Below are positions 11,801 to 20,840 of a DNA stretch of 64,000 nucleotides, in pieces; within the stretch, counting starts at the first letter, position 1, and each line of letters begins with the position of its first letter. Both the position numbers and the translations under genes were made by a program. This stretch comes from Sarcocystis neurona (taxonomy: Eukaryota > Apicomplexa > Conoidasida > Eucoccidiorida > Sarcocystidae), in the NCBI GenBank assembly GCA_000727475.1, contig KL647291.1, positions 2,158,364-2,222,363 on the forward strand, read 5' to 3'. Below the pieces are notes generated by a model. That model saw only the letters and a program-made list of their open reading frames with translations. It did no database searches and had not been told where the DNA came from.

Positions 11801-14800
11801 GCTGAAGAAACGAAGACGATGAAGGAGACGCAACGGCGCCAGCGTCAGCTGCAGCAGTACCAGCAGCAGCAATAGCAGCACCACCAGCACCAGCGCCTGC
11901 AGCAGCAGCAGCTGGATCCCACCAGGAAGGAGCCAATGAAGATGCAATTTTCAAGAAGCTGCTGTGGCTCCAGGAACTGCTTTCGGTGTCGTCCGTGCTG
12001 CTGCTGGTGTCCAAATTGCTGCTGCTGCCCCTCCTATCTGTGCCTCCGCTGCTGCCGCTGCCGCTGCCGTCGGTGTCTCTGCCACTCTTGCGGTTCCCGT
12101 CTGTGTCTGTCGCACCACTTCTTCTGCCATCGCTGGTGCTGCTGCTCCGGTGAAAGGCAATCCAGAGTGTTCGAGCGATAGGAGGGAAGAACGGCTCGGG
12201 TACCTGAAGAGCGCAGACCCGCAGCAGCGCACCAGCAGCAGCTGACAAAGTCTCTGCAGCCCTTTTTCCTCGTCCTTCCTCTTCATACCTTGCAGCAGCA
12301 AGAGCAGCAGCAACATCTTCACGTCTTCCTTCAGGTACGTGGCCAAAACGCTCTGGTAGGCAGACCTTCCTACCCCCCTGCTGCTGCATCCTCTCCGCCT
12401 CCTTATCTTTCTCAACCTGCTCCTCCTGCTCGCTTACAACATCGCTGCCTCGCTGCTGCTGCGGCTTGTCGTTTCCGGCAAAACTGCACTGCCGCTGCTG
12501 CTGCTCTCGCGCAGCATCTGCAGCCACGCCTGAGTAAAGACACAGCACACTCACAGCCGCCTGAGCAGCTGCCCTCTCCTTAGGTGGGAGCTTCGGGACG
12601 TTGAAGGGAAACCTTTTCTCACCTGCTTTCTCCCCTGCGAATTCTAACGACGCCTGCCCCTCCTCCTCTGCTGCTGCTGCTGCAGTTGCTGGTAATTTCG
12701 CAGCTGACTGCTGCAATACCGCATGTAACTGTGTCAGCGCAGAGACGAACGTGAAGCGTGCCAACGTCGCGGACGCACCTCCCAGCGCCAGCGCCACACT
12801 CTTCTGCTGCTGTCGCTGCTGCTGTTGATGCTGCTGCGCATCCCTCACGTCGCCGTCAGGATGTGAGATGTGCTGCGCCTCGTGGGGACGCTCGGACGAG
12901 AGAGCACGAGTAGCGACAGCAGCAGGACCATTTTCTGTTTTGTGTTCTGCTGCTCCTTTGAAAGCTCTTGCTGCCGACGACACAGTAGACGCCGGCGGCA
13001 GCAGCAGTCCGCCCCCTTGACCGTCTGCCAGCTCAGCAGTTATGCGGCGGCGGATATTGGCGCCCAGCCACGTCAGTAGCTCTGCTGCTTCAGCTCTCTC
13101 TGTTGCTGCTGCTGTGCCTTTCGCAGCTCGTGCGCCTGACTCTGTTGCTGTTAGAGCGGACTGTGGGGCTGCTGCAACACTGGGGATGACGTCGCCTGCA
13201 CGGGCATATCTTGCCCGGCGAAGAGACGAATCGCGTAACACTTCCAGCTGCACCTCGACATCCATCTGCCGCTGCTGCTGTTGTTGCCCAGTTGTCGCCT
13301 CTTCCCCACCTGCAGTTCGACAGCCTGCACTAGACAGCAGCGACAGCAGCGGATATGTCTGTTCTGCTTCTTCCCCTCCTGATCCCTTCTCCCCTCTATC
13401 TTCACTAAGCCCGGCAGCTGCATCACAGAGCCCCACGCCGGCGCAACCTTTGCTGTTGCTGCTGTTCGAAGTCGCGCTGGGGAGGCGTGTTGTCGAAGCT
13501 GCGGCTGCAGCAGCCGCCGCGTAGAGAGCCGCTCTGCTGACGATTTCATACGCTTCCGCGAGGTCAAGGGTACCACGTGAGTGGCCCAGCTGAAACAAAC
13601 TACGCTGCGGTTGTTGCTGCGTCACTGTCGCTGTTCTTTTGCTGGGCGTGTGGCGTAGACTGGAGAGGGAATCTCCTCCGTTCGCACCTGCTTCTGCGTG
13701 CTGCTGCTCCTCCTGTGCACGCTCTGTCTGCTGGTGCTCATCCTCCTTCAACTTTGCGTCCTGCGCATGCCGCCTCACCTGCTGCGAATGCTGCCTCGCT
13801 TGCTGCTGCTGCTGCTGCTCGTGTGCATGCCGCATCTGCTGCTGACGCTGCTCGTGCTCCTCTATACGCCGCACCCGCTGCTGCGATGTCGCCGGTTGCA
13901 CCTGCAGCGCATTCTCGTCTTCTAAGAATTGCAACCTTGCATGCAGCTGGTCCAGCAGCAGCTGCACCGTTATTTCTCGTTCTTCCAGTGTCTCGACTGC
14001 GGGGACATTTCTGCCGCTGCGCCGCCGTTCCTGCGGACCCTGATGCTGCAGCTGTAGCCTCGTTTGCTTCGGCTGCAGCATCAGCGGCGAAGTTGGTTCT
14101 GCAGCGGGTTGTAGAAGCGGGAGAACATGCAGCAGCACCAACAGCTGCTGCGTAGAGTACTTCCCGCTCCTCAAGGCCACCGCTAGTAGGAGCCGTTGCA
14201 CCGCATGCATGTGATATGGGTGCCTACGGACTCGCCAGTCACCGAGCTGTACAAGAAACTGCTGCAACGAGGTAGCTGCCGAATACAGAGAAGTCCCTGC
14301 AGGAAAATCAGTTTCTGCCGTAGCAAAGACGTAATTCTTCTCTTCTTGACGCTTGCCTGCTCCCAGCGCTTCATCTGGCACTTGCACGGACGCGTTTGCA
14401 GAGGTCGCATCAGCTGTCGCGTCTCCACCAACTCTTTCTGTCTCCGCTATTCTTCTTCCTTCTTGTCTCACATTTTCCGTTGCTGCTGCTCCCACTGCTA
14501 CTGCGAGTTCTGATGTACCAGGAGAAAGTGCACCTGTTGTTGCTGCTGCAGCTGCACGCACCACTGGAGGATGAATGGGAAGAAGCGCAGCAGCCGCAAC
14601 GAGGGGGTCTACGCAACAGAAGTGGTCAATTCCTACTCTCCTGCAGACGGGAGCTATCAGCAGCGGCTCCTGCAGATAAACACGTGTGGGATGCTGCAGC
14701 AGCAGCAACGTGAGCCGGAGTAGCGACCGCCAGGAGACGTACGGCAATTGCAAAAATGCATGCAGCAGCTGCCCTTGCCGCTGCAACTGCGTCGCTGCCA

Positions 14801-16523
14801 AGCGGAAGGCTGCAGGCGAGCAACTGCAGCTGCTGTACGAGAGAGGAAGAGATGCCAAAGTAGAAAAGGATACACACGTAGCTGCCCGTTTGCCCCAGCG
14901 GGCAGCAGCGGAAGAAGGTGCCGCTAGTCGATTTGCTGGTGCTACTGCAGAGGCCGAAATGGAAGCAGGCGACGAAGCGGCGGCAGCAGCTGCAGAGCAG
15001 CAGTCGCGGCGGAGTAGCAACGCGAGACGCAAAGAAGAAGAAATGTGAAAAGAAGCCAAGGAAGAACAAAGGGAGGAGAAACACAGAGAAGCAGGGAAAG
15101 GAAGTGAAACGAAACGGCCGGGGGGGGAAAGAAACGAGTATGAACAGAAACAGCGGGAAACAGCAGTGTGCGAAGAAGAAAAGAAAGGAAGAGACAAAAA
15201 ACAGGAAGACTCGGCGAATAAAGGACTAGACGCAACTGCCTGCATGCATGACACAGCAGCATCCGGTGACGCAGTTTGTCCAGTTCCCTCAACAAAAAGG
15301 GAGGCAGTGAACTGACGTGCGCATTTGCCCCGTTCCACTCTTTTGTTGTGTGCTGCCGCTGCTGTTGCTGCATCTCCTGCGGCTACTGCTGCTACTTCCT
15401 CTGCTGCTGTAATCGCTTTTGCTTCCGCGTTGGCAACGGCAAACATGTTCGCGGCCGCTGCTACCGCAGCTACCCGCGACCACCGCACGCCTCTCCAGCA
15501 GGGGCAGAAGGGTGGCACTTTTATGGCCACTGCCGCTGTTGCTACTGGTGAGAGTGCTGCTGCAGCAGCTGCTGGGATTCCTGATGAGAAAGGTGGTGAG
15601 GTCTCTGCTGCTGTTGCTGGTGGACGAGACGAATAGGACGGAGACGCACACGAAGGATAGAAAAAAGAGAAGAATGACGAGAGGGCTGCAGCTGACGATG
15701 AAGAAGAGGATGCAACAGGAGGCGAAAAAGAAGCACCAGCAGCACAAACAAAAGAACGTGAACCCAGTGACACTAGTCTTTCGACGGACGGCGGGAAAGG
15801 TTTACCTAAGAGAGACGATTGGGAGACGTGCGGAGAAGTCGCCTTAATCGCGTGTGATGAAAAGGACACGTGAAGCTCCTGCACTGTTGCTGCTGCTGCA
15901 CGCAGACGCGTAGCGATGATGCGGAGAGACGTGACTGCGGCTGCTACTGCTGTTGCTTCTCCTCTTGCGTTGCTGCTCGCTGCTGTTGCCTCTTCGGCTT
16001 CTCGCGTTCTTCGTCTTCCTGCTGGTGCTGCTGGTACTCGTGCCGGCCCTCTCTCCTCCGCTGCTGCCCCTGAAGATGATCCGGCTCGCTGTGTTGTTCC
16101 TGCATCCTGTCGTGACCTCACCAATGCTGCTGCTGCTGCTCCTTGCGTTGCCTTCAAACTTCTGGAACTCGCTGCTGTAGGAAGTGCTCCTGTCCTCCTT
16201 GCTGTTGCCGCCGCCGCTTCCTTTGCTACCGCTGCAGTTGCGATGGCGCAGGCCTTCGCGGCTGCTCCTCCTCTCGCTGCTCTTGCCATAGCTGCTGTAG
16301 CGTCTGCTGCTGCTGCTTGTGACCCTCCTTTCCAGACCCTGCCTACCGCTACGGTTGCTCTCGCTGCATCTGCTGCTGCCGAACACCGTGCTGTTTGTGT
16401 CGGGAGGCAGCTACTTCGACAGCTGATGTTGTTGTTCAGATCGGACTGCACCTGCAGAAATGCGGGGTCGCCACTCCAGCAGCGGAAGCTGGGGATCCAT
16501 TCGTTTGAAAAAGGAAACTGCAT
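8811..16523 (-). CDS. giant Gln/Ala/Ser-rich protein, 2,570 codons uninterrupted
   Basis: An ATG at 16523 opens a frame that runs without a stop to 8811. Much of it is homopolymeric: Ala runs dominate the first ~600 residues, with Gln and Ala runs later. Between the runs is normal protein, for example LQQFLVQLGDWRVRRHPYHM near residue 760, KRIIDESVFTNAVAHAI, and helix-forming Leu-rich stretches. The last 400 residues are Lys/Glu/Arg-rich and probably coiled coil (KEKEKEERAAEEAKEAAEME). CAG-type triplets keep other frames open as well, but only this one reads as protein between the runs, and it extends about 10 times further than any competitor. Hidden introns cannot be excluded, especially in the Ala-rich N-terminal third. 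The spaced Leu-rich helices faintly recall helical-repeat organellar RNA-binding proteins of apicomplexans; that is a guess. Confidence 0.62.
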   Translation of the reverse strand: MQFPFSNEWIPSFRCWSGDPAFLQVQSDLNNNISCRSSCLPTQTARCSAAADAARATVAVGRVWKGGSQAAAADATAAMARAARGGAAAKACAIATAAVAKEAAAATARRTGALPTAASSRSLKATQGAAAAALVRSRQDAGTTQRAGSSSGAAAEERGPARVPAAPAGRRRTREAEEATAASSNARGEATAVAAAVTSLRIIATRLRAAAATVQELHVSFSSHAIKATSPHVSQSSLLGKPFPPSVERLVSLGSRSFVCAAGASFSPPVASSSSSSAAALSSFFSFFYPSCASPSYSSRPPATAAETSPPFSSGIPAAAAAALSPVATAAVAIKVPPFCPCWRGVRWSRVAAVAAAANMFAVANAEAKAITAAEEVAAVAAGDAATAAAAHNKRVERGKCARQFTASLFVEGTGQTASPDAAVSCMQAVASSPLFAESSCFLSLPFFSSSHTAVSRCFCSYSFLSPPGRFVSLPFPASLCFSSLCSSLASFHISSSLRLALLLRRDCCSAAAAAASSPASISASAVAPANRLAAPSSAAARWGKRAATCVSFSTLASLPLSYSSCSCSPAAFRLAATQLQRQGQLLHAFLQLPYVSWRSLLRLTLLLLQHPTRVYLQEPLLIAPVCRRVGIDHFCCVDPLVAAAALLPIHPPVVRAAAAATTGALSPGTSELAVAVGAAATENVRQEGRRIAETERVGGDATADATSANASVQVPDEALGAGKRQEEKNYVFATAETDFPAGTSLYSAATSLQQFLVQLGDWRVRRHPYHMHAVQRLLLAVALRSGKYSTQQLLVLLHVLPLLQPAAEPTSPLMLQPKQTRLQLQHQGPQERRRSGRNVPAVETLEEREITVQLLLDQLHARLQFLEDENALQVQPATSQQRVRRIEEHEQRQQQMRHAHEQQQQQQARQHSQQVRRHAQDAKLKEDEHQQTERAQEEQQHAEAGANGGDSLSSLRHTPSKRTATVTQQQPQRSLFQLGHSRGTLDLAEAYEIVSRAALYAAAAAAAASTTRLPSATSNSSNSKGCAGVGLCDAAAGLSEDRGEKGSGGEEAEQTYPLLSLLSSAGCRTAGGEEATTGQQQQQRQMDVEVQLEVLRDSSLRRARYARAGDVIPSVAAAPQSALTATESGARAAKGTAAATERAEAAELLTWLGANIRRRITAELADGQGGGLLLPPASTVSSAARAFKGAAEHKTENGPAAVATRALSSERPHEAQHISHPDGDVRDAQQHQQQQRQQQKSVALALGGASATLARFTFVSALTQLHAVLQQSAAKLPATAAAAAEEEGQASLEFAGEKAGEKRFPFNVPKLPPKERAAAQAAVSVLCLYSGVAADAAREQQQRQCSFAGNDKPQQQRGSDVVSEQEEQVEKDKEAERMQQQGGRKVCLPERFGHVPEGRREDVAAALAAARYEEEGRGKRAAETLSAAAGALLRVCALQVPEPFFPPIARTLWIAFHRSSSTSDGRRSGATDTDGNRKSGRDTDGSGSGSSGGTDRRGSSSNLDTSSSTDDTESSSWSHSSFLKIASSLAPSWWDPAAAAAGAGAGGAAIAAAGTAAADAGAVASPSSSSFLQRGPLSANAVLPAAVSSFFSSEEELSLLLHFLPLLCRCAAAAAFRPPRAATTIPPTATRREKTSAASVARNLTHHEQEQQQQPQQQQEQADQQQQQEQQLGGLRSVASLPLLPTWGVVDVCSSGHQSGGEVERLLLPLDKRRFGKAYFPQQQFIPAVRRLLLLLERSLVLQQEQQQQLSHRAQQWQEQQRRQRQHHGQQEEPQQQRLEQSRIETAGADSCGSGSAADVQAHAEATALVYAAAGAAKRLLFMQRQQLLQQGAQTKQRQQERQRFLAAAAASSARASTTTQPRTDLQPRQSSGWAAPAAAGRFGRRRDTSCRWRRHVGQKRSCLLLLLQQSEILHATAQLQMQKAVEMAKATLSSLTLKRIIDESVFTNAVAHAIPSAAAGASPASAVAVTSDRTASVAEASAAARGFPGAAAASPSEPRRRTSAYSASSVAATAAASASVDTLLPAGAALHGWLVPYVIAACPLLQAAEYFCILLKAAAAAALNVYIASPSVSAAAAAVPDTAAPSAKEEGGGKGTAGAAPPRGPAAAAVRRRRKLESSEGLRKKREQQRLAVLEEQQRAQQKGKILWIALRQLGQHLKQRLDAVGREYKHQCRVLPQQQQLLSTLPQFQQQSRQLLLRETDLDMQRFSLLFNIREPLATLSSSSQLRQLLQWMTQETSRAAAAVQSLCRNVRPELLLRLDAAPRHRLAAEAAAAGEELQEQQQDEKEDLLDEVGKGLTGKRKGKKEEKVTAVSGNSSSTTRERERGKERGEVESQQQQVQEKEKVETKNKEKQKKKEEEVERLVLRLQQVLQLAEGVARAARYTLYTAITQEPLQSKRWRGPCRGEVEWVQEQGLAVAAAVSQRRKKKEETRQERKKDKEKKERQKQKEEKKEKEKEERAAEEAKEAAEMEGESKNMGSALLRAEMQRQKEQVEEKLQEELLDLVRRMQPKTGAVAWDLCRPPRACRAAPRVYVRRIRQPPATVRDHFKSREEQGSRRLEWKRQQVI

Positions 16524-17375
16524 ACGGCCGTCAGGACTACGACATATACAGACAAGTGAAGAGAATAAGAGAGAGGAAGAAAAAAGGACCTGCTGGTTCT
16601 AGACACGTGCACAGATATGTATATGGATACGTATGTAAGCGGGGAGTCGTAGTGTTAGCTCGTCGTCGCTCGACAAAGAGAACGAAAGGCGACACATATA
16701 TCCTAGATAAAGACTACCCAATATAACCAGTTGACTACTAACGTACAGAGGACGGGCGGATCTCGTTGTCAGTGCATTACCCTGGGACACACATCAACGC
16801 TAGGGCAGACGCGCAAGTTATTTTGTCTGCTGGTTATACGTACGCGCAGACAGACACAGACACACGCACACATGCCCATTGAAGAGAAGGATTGCCGTCC
16901 AGTCTTGCTTTGCATCTCTCTACGCACGAGGCGAGTCTGGCACTGGCAACGTACCCCTCCCAGTTCTGCGCGAAGGCGCTGGGAGGGTAGGGCAATGCCC
17001 TCATGTTGAGAGGGTATATCTACACAGGGTCGAGACTCGCAACGCTGCAGTCAGCGGTTGCTGCTTCCATAGCGACAGTGTGTGGTCCTCGAGCGGAGGA
17101 AACACAAGAGAAAGGGTTTATAAACTAAAGTGAGTGTGTGTTGCAGAGAAAAGGGGGTAGTGGACGAAAAAGGGAAGGTGCTTTTTCATGCCAGCAGCCA
17201 GCACAGTCACTACAGAAGAGATACGGGAACGGACAAGTGCCTCTGTTCACTCAGAACGCGCCCATGGTGCTGCGCAGCGGCACGTACTGCACGTTGTTCC
17301 AGTGTCCCTTCACAGTAGCAAGAGACAGAATGAAGCAGAAGAAGAGTGGCAGAAGAAGAAAATGTAGAAGTTGGC

Positions 17376-17579
17376 ATGGCCCGTCCGCAAACAGAAACAA
17401 CACGTGGAGAGCAACTAACGCAGTCACATGAAAGTACTCCGAAAGAGGAGCTCAACAAGGAAAGTCTGGTGGCTGAAAAGGATCGGGACAGTGCGCGGTT
17501 CACGCGCTGGAGACCTGAAGGGACGCCGGAGACTCTAAAAGTCAAGCGTTGTGAAGAGCGTGCCAAACACCTGCGCTGA
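17376..17579 (+). CDS. small hydrophilic ORF, 67 codons, doubtful
   Basis: From the ATG at 17376 the frame reads MARPQTETTRGEQLTQSHES and continues strongly charged to a TGA at 17577-17579. The frame is also open upstream to about 17330, so it may be an exon rather than a start. The opposite strand is open too (Ser/Val/Leu-rich). Composition favours the plus strand, but there is no other support. Confidence 0.22.
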   Translation: MARPQTETTRGEQLTQSHESTPKEELNKESLVAEKDRDSARFTRWRPEGTPETLKVKRCEERAKHLR

Positions 17580-19929
17580 GTATTATCTACGAATACATTC
17601 GTGGGAAAACGAGCTCGCACGACCAAACGACGGAACAGCCAATCACTCCTCGCACTGTGCGAAGAGAAACGACAAAACGAAATACAACTGAAGGGGGGAG
17701 GTCAGGGAGTAAATATTGTCTTCTGTTGTTGAAGACACTCGACGGGAAAGAGGCACGCTGTCGACGGTACAGCCGTCATTACAGGAGGGAAATCAAATGT
17801 GGACAGAAATTCAAAGGAGGGAAAAAACTGCAACGGAAAAAAAAAGGGACGGTTTCACGTAAGGGAACGTCGACTGAGAGACGGCTATGTGGAGGTAACA
17901 CCAAAGACACGCGGCGATGAAGGCCACCCCTTGGGAGACGGAGTGTACAAATATCAGCACTCGCTACTCGTGTTGGGAGATGTATGTGTGTGTGTGTGTA
18001 AACCGCCTAACTCACGGCGTGCACCGGATGTAACTGAAACATGGAAGTGAAGAAATACAGGAGGGGAACAAAAATGCCAACAAATGATGAATGGGGAGCA
18101 GGCGTGGAAAAGGGAAAAGCTGCTTACACGTCACACGGGTGAATGGTCTCCCACCGGGAAAGTAATTGTCGCCGTAGACTGGCTCCTCGTAAAACTACAC
18201 TGGTGGTCTGGTGAGTGTGATACTATGAAGAGGCGTGGTACACTGAAAGAGAAGTCAGTCCCACAGGCAACTATAAAGGGTGGATGGCTCGTTTTGTTGT
18301 GCAGTGTATCGGCAGCACTTGGAAAAGAGGACGTAGGCATGATGTACTGCAGATGAATGGATTTACAAGAGCGGTGTGGGTGGTATAACGATGACTTCAT
18401 CCTGGTGCCACAATGCGCTGCGGCAGCGACAATGCGCTGAGGCAGAGCAGAATACGAATACGCAGACTATACCTGGTGCAAATCCTGCCGAAACTACAAT
18501 TTACAGCACGAGCGGTATCAGGACAACAAATAACAGCGCTGTAATCCATCTAGTGACGGAAATGCCTTCAAGGAGGGTAGATCTGCTGAACACACACTTA
18601 ACATACCCACACACTCGCAGCCAGAGGAGCGTACGTACATGCAGGGCACGCGTCCACATGATCAAGACTATCCAGTGATGAAAAGAAAGCGGCTAGAGAT
18701 TGGAGAAGCAAAGCTCTAGCTGCGCGCTGCTGAGCTACGACTGTCTTACCTATACCGGTACAAAACGTGCATACCTTGTAGTGTATCCAGATGCCCACCG
18801 AATGCGTCGGTGGCGCCGCACACCTAACGTTTTTACGGCCGTGGTCCTCCAGAAGCGGTGACAATGGCATGCATGTGATGTGACGCCGAAGTAGGAAATT
18901 CCCCAGACCTCGTTAGTATATTCCAAAAACTCGTTAATGTGCCCTAAGGTGCTCTGCAACGGGTGTGCTGATATATGCAGACGCACAGCCACAATTTTGC
19001 ATGGGCGTGGCCCGCCTGTTGCTGCGCGGGCCGTTGGCTCGCCGCCAGAATGCAGCCAGTCCCATCCATTAGCAGCGCAGCGGATCGCTGTACCATCTTC
19101 TGGAGGGTAACTGCTGCTGCAGCCCGATACCGAGGAGAGCCTCAAACTGTAGAAGCGGCAGGACCGAAGCAAGCACTGGCGGAGACAGCGACGCTGCGGG
19201 TAGCCTAAGGAAGCAGCGTCATTCGGCAGCATTGTGCGTAACCAACAACAGTATGGAGACCGCACGAGCACGCCGGTAACAGGAGCTGCACACACAACAG
19301 CACGCGTGCCGACTGTCCAAAATACCCACCACAAGATTGCAGCAACGAAAAGAAGTTTGCTACGGCATCGTGACGTGTGCAACGACAGCGTGCCGTGTGC
19401 ACTAGCAGCACGATGATTGGGATTGCAGTACACCGTTTGAAGTGGCAGCACGTGTGTGCAGAAGGCCCGCCACACGCCTCCGCGCGACCACCGAAGTCGT
19501 ACGACGGCGGCAGCTGTGCCCTTCCGATGACCGCCCTAGGTCAGGCTGGTACTCGTGCTTGGCCGTCTGCCGTCCATACATAGTTAAAGAGCAGAAGCTG
19601 AAGGAGCTACTAGCAACCCGATGGTGAGGAGCGGCAGCTGAGTGTTCAGAAGCTGCATCCACCCACGTAAAAACGGCAGAGAGCTCAGGACTGGAAGCGA
19701 CGCGCGGTAGCTTAAGCAGCCCCGTCTACAAAAAACCGACAAACGGGATGACAAAAGAAGGCGGCCAGAACGACACTTGCAGCAGCAACACCGTGACGGA
19801 GGCAGCAGCAACGGCAGCAGCAGCGTCTGGAGCAGGAAGGTACCATGCATACTGCAGCAGGCAAGGGCTTTACGTACTGTGGTGGACGGTACAAAGCGAT
19901 TACTGCTCTGCTGTACCGGCGACGGCGCT

Positions 19930-19980
19930 GCCGACTGCTGCGGCGACAGCGCAGCCGACTGCTGCGGCGACAGCGCAGCC
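19930..19980. repeat. 24-bp tandem repeat, two copies
   Basis: The unit GCCGACTGCTGCGGCGACAG plus CGCA occurs twice without a mismatch (starts at 19930 and 19954), followed by a partial third copy. It sits in triplet-biased DNA and its length is a multiple of three. Confidence 0.85.
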
Positions 19981-20840
19981 GCGGCACGTTCCCAACAGTA
20001 TGGCCACCGCGCGTCTGTTACGCAACGACGTAGGCGGCGGCACGAGCAGGAGCCGAGGTGCGTGGCGGTAGAGGAGTCTAGAGAAGGCTGCAAACACAGG
20101 TGGGGCAGCACCCACCCAAAGTGGAGCAACACGAATGGCTCGAAGAACAGCATCACACAGGCACCAGGAAGCGCAACATCGGCAGCGGCAAGAGCAGCAG
20201 CAGTGCTGATAATGCCACATTGTGGGGGCGCAAGAGTTCAGTGGGAGAAGGAAATGCGGCACAGACCACCATCGGAAGAGGCGGAAAAGCAGGTGCTGCA
20301 CCAACACAACCAGCAAACTACCTGTTTGCCTGTGGGGTGGGTGACGCACAGCATACCGTGGCACCCTGGATGGGCCCAAGTTGGGGCGACACCTGGCGGT
20401 CGCTTGCGCCAAGCACCAGTTTGCGTCTCCGTTCACCACGATCCGTGACCCCCCCCCACGACCTGTAGAATCCCACCGTCGTTTTACGGCCCCGACTGTT
20501 CCTTCACGCCACTAAAAAATCCATTTTCGTTTATTTTTGTGCTTGCTTGCTCGCGTAGCTTGCAAGCAAACAAAGACGTACCATACGCGCAGCTCTGTAC
20601 ACTGAATCTCCGAGCATTCCACCTCGGAGTGCAGTAATTGTGAACCCCTCATCTGCTGTAAAGTGGCTTGTGAAAACAAGCAGGCAGCATCCTACTGAAG
20701 GGCTGAGCGACTCGACATTCTAGTCGTTCCCGTTGTGGACACTTCTTGAGTCGTCTGTTCGAACGGGGCTGTCGTCTGTAACTGACTGCGCGCAGCAGCA
20801 GAAGCACCAGAAGACGATTCAAGTACGAAGGAGCAGCAGG

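Larger units (their letters stand above)
16530..20830. other. 4.3-kb interval with no convincing gene
   Basis: Open frames exist on both strands: minus 17210-17626 (138 codons), minus 18750-19475 (241), plus 19777-20448 (223), minus 19900-20439 (179). None combines an ATG in good context, splice borders and balanced composition. The 19.7-20.4 kb part is CAG/GCA-rich, which opens frames on both strands. The 17.6-17.9 kb part is purine-rich and encodes only Lys/Arg/Glu/Gly. The 20.5-20.83 kb part is the likely upstream region of the secreted-protein gene. Confidence 0.5.

Noticed and set aside
8836..16602. Many other ORFs of 70-370 codons on both strands inside the CAG-rich block
   Set aside because: They are frame shadows of the triplet repeats: poly-Leu, poly-Cys, poly-Ala or poly-Ser with no ordinary sequence between runs.
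18750..19475. 241-codon minus ORF
   Set aside because: No good start or splice border, erratic Cys/Arg/His-rich composition, and competing plus frames. I considered a decayed transposon but saw no reverse transcriptase, integrase or transposase motif.
19777..20448. 223-codon plus ORF and its 179-codon minus mirror
   Set aside because: Both are driven by CAG/GCA triplets and a 24-bp repeat. Neither has a convincing folded segment.
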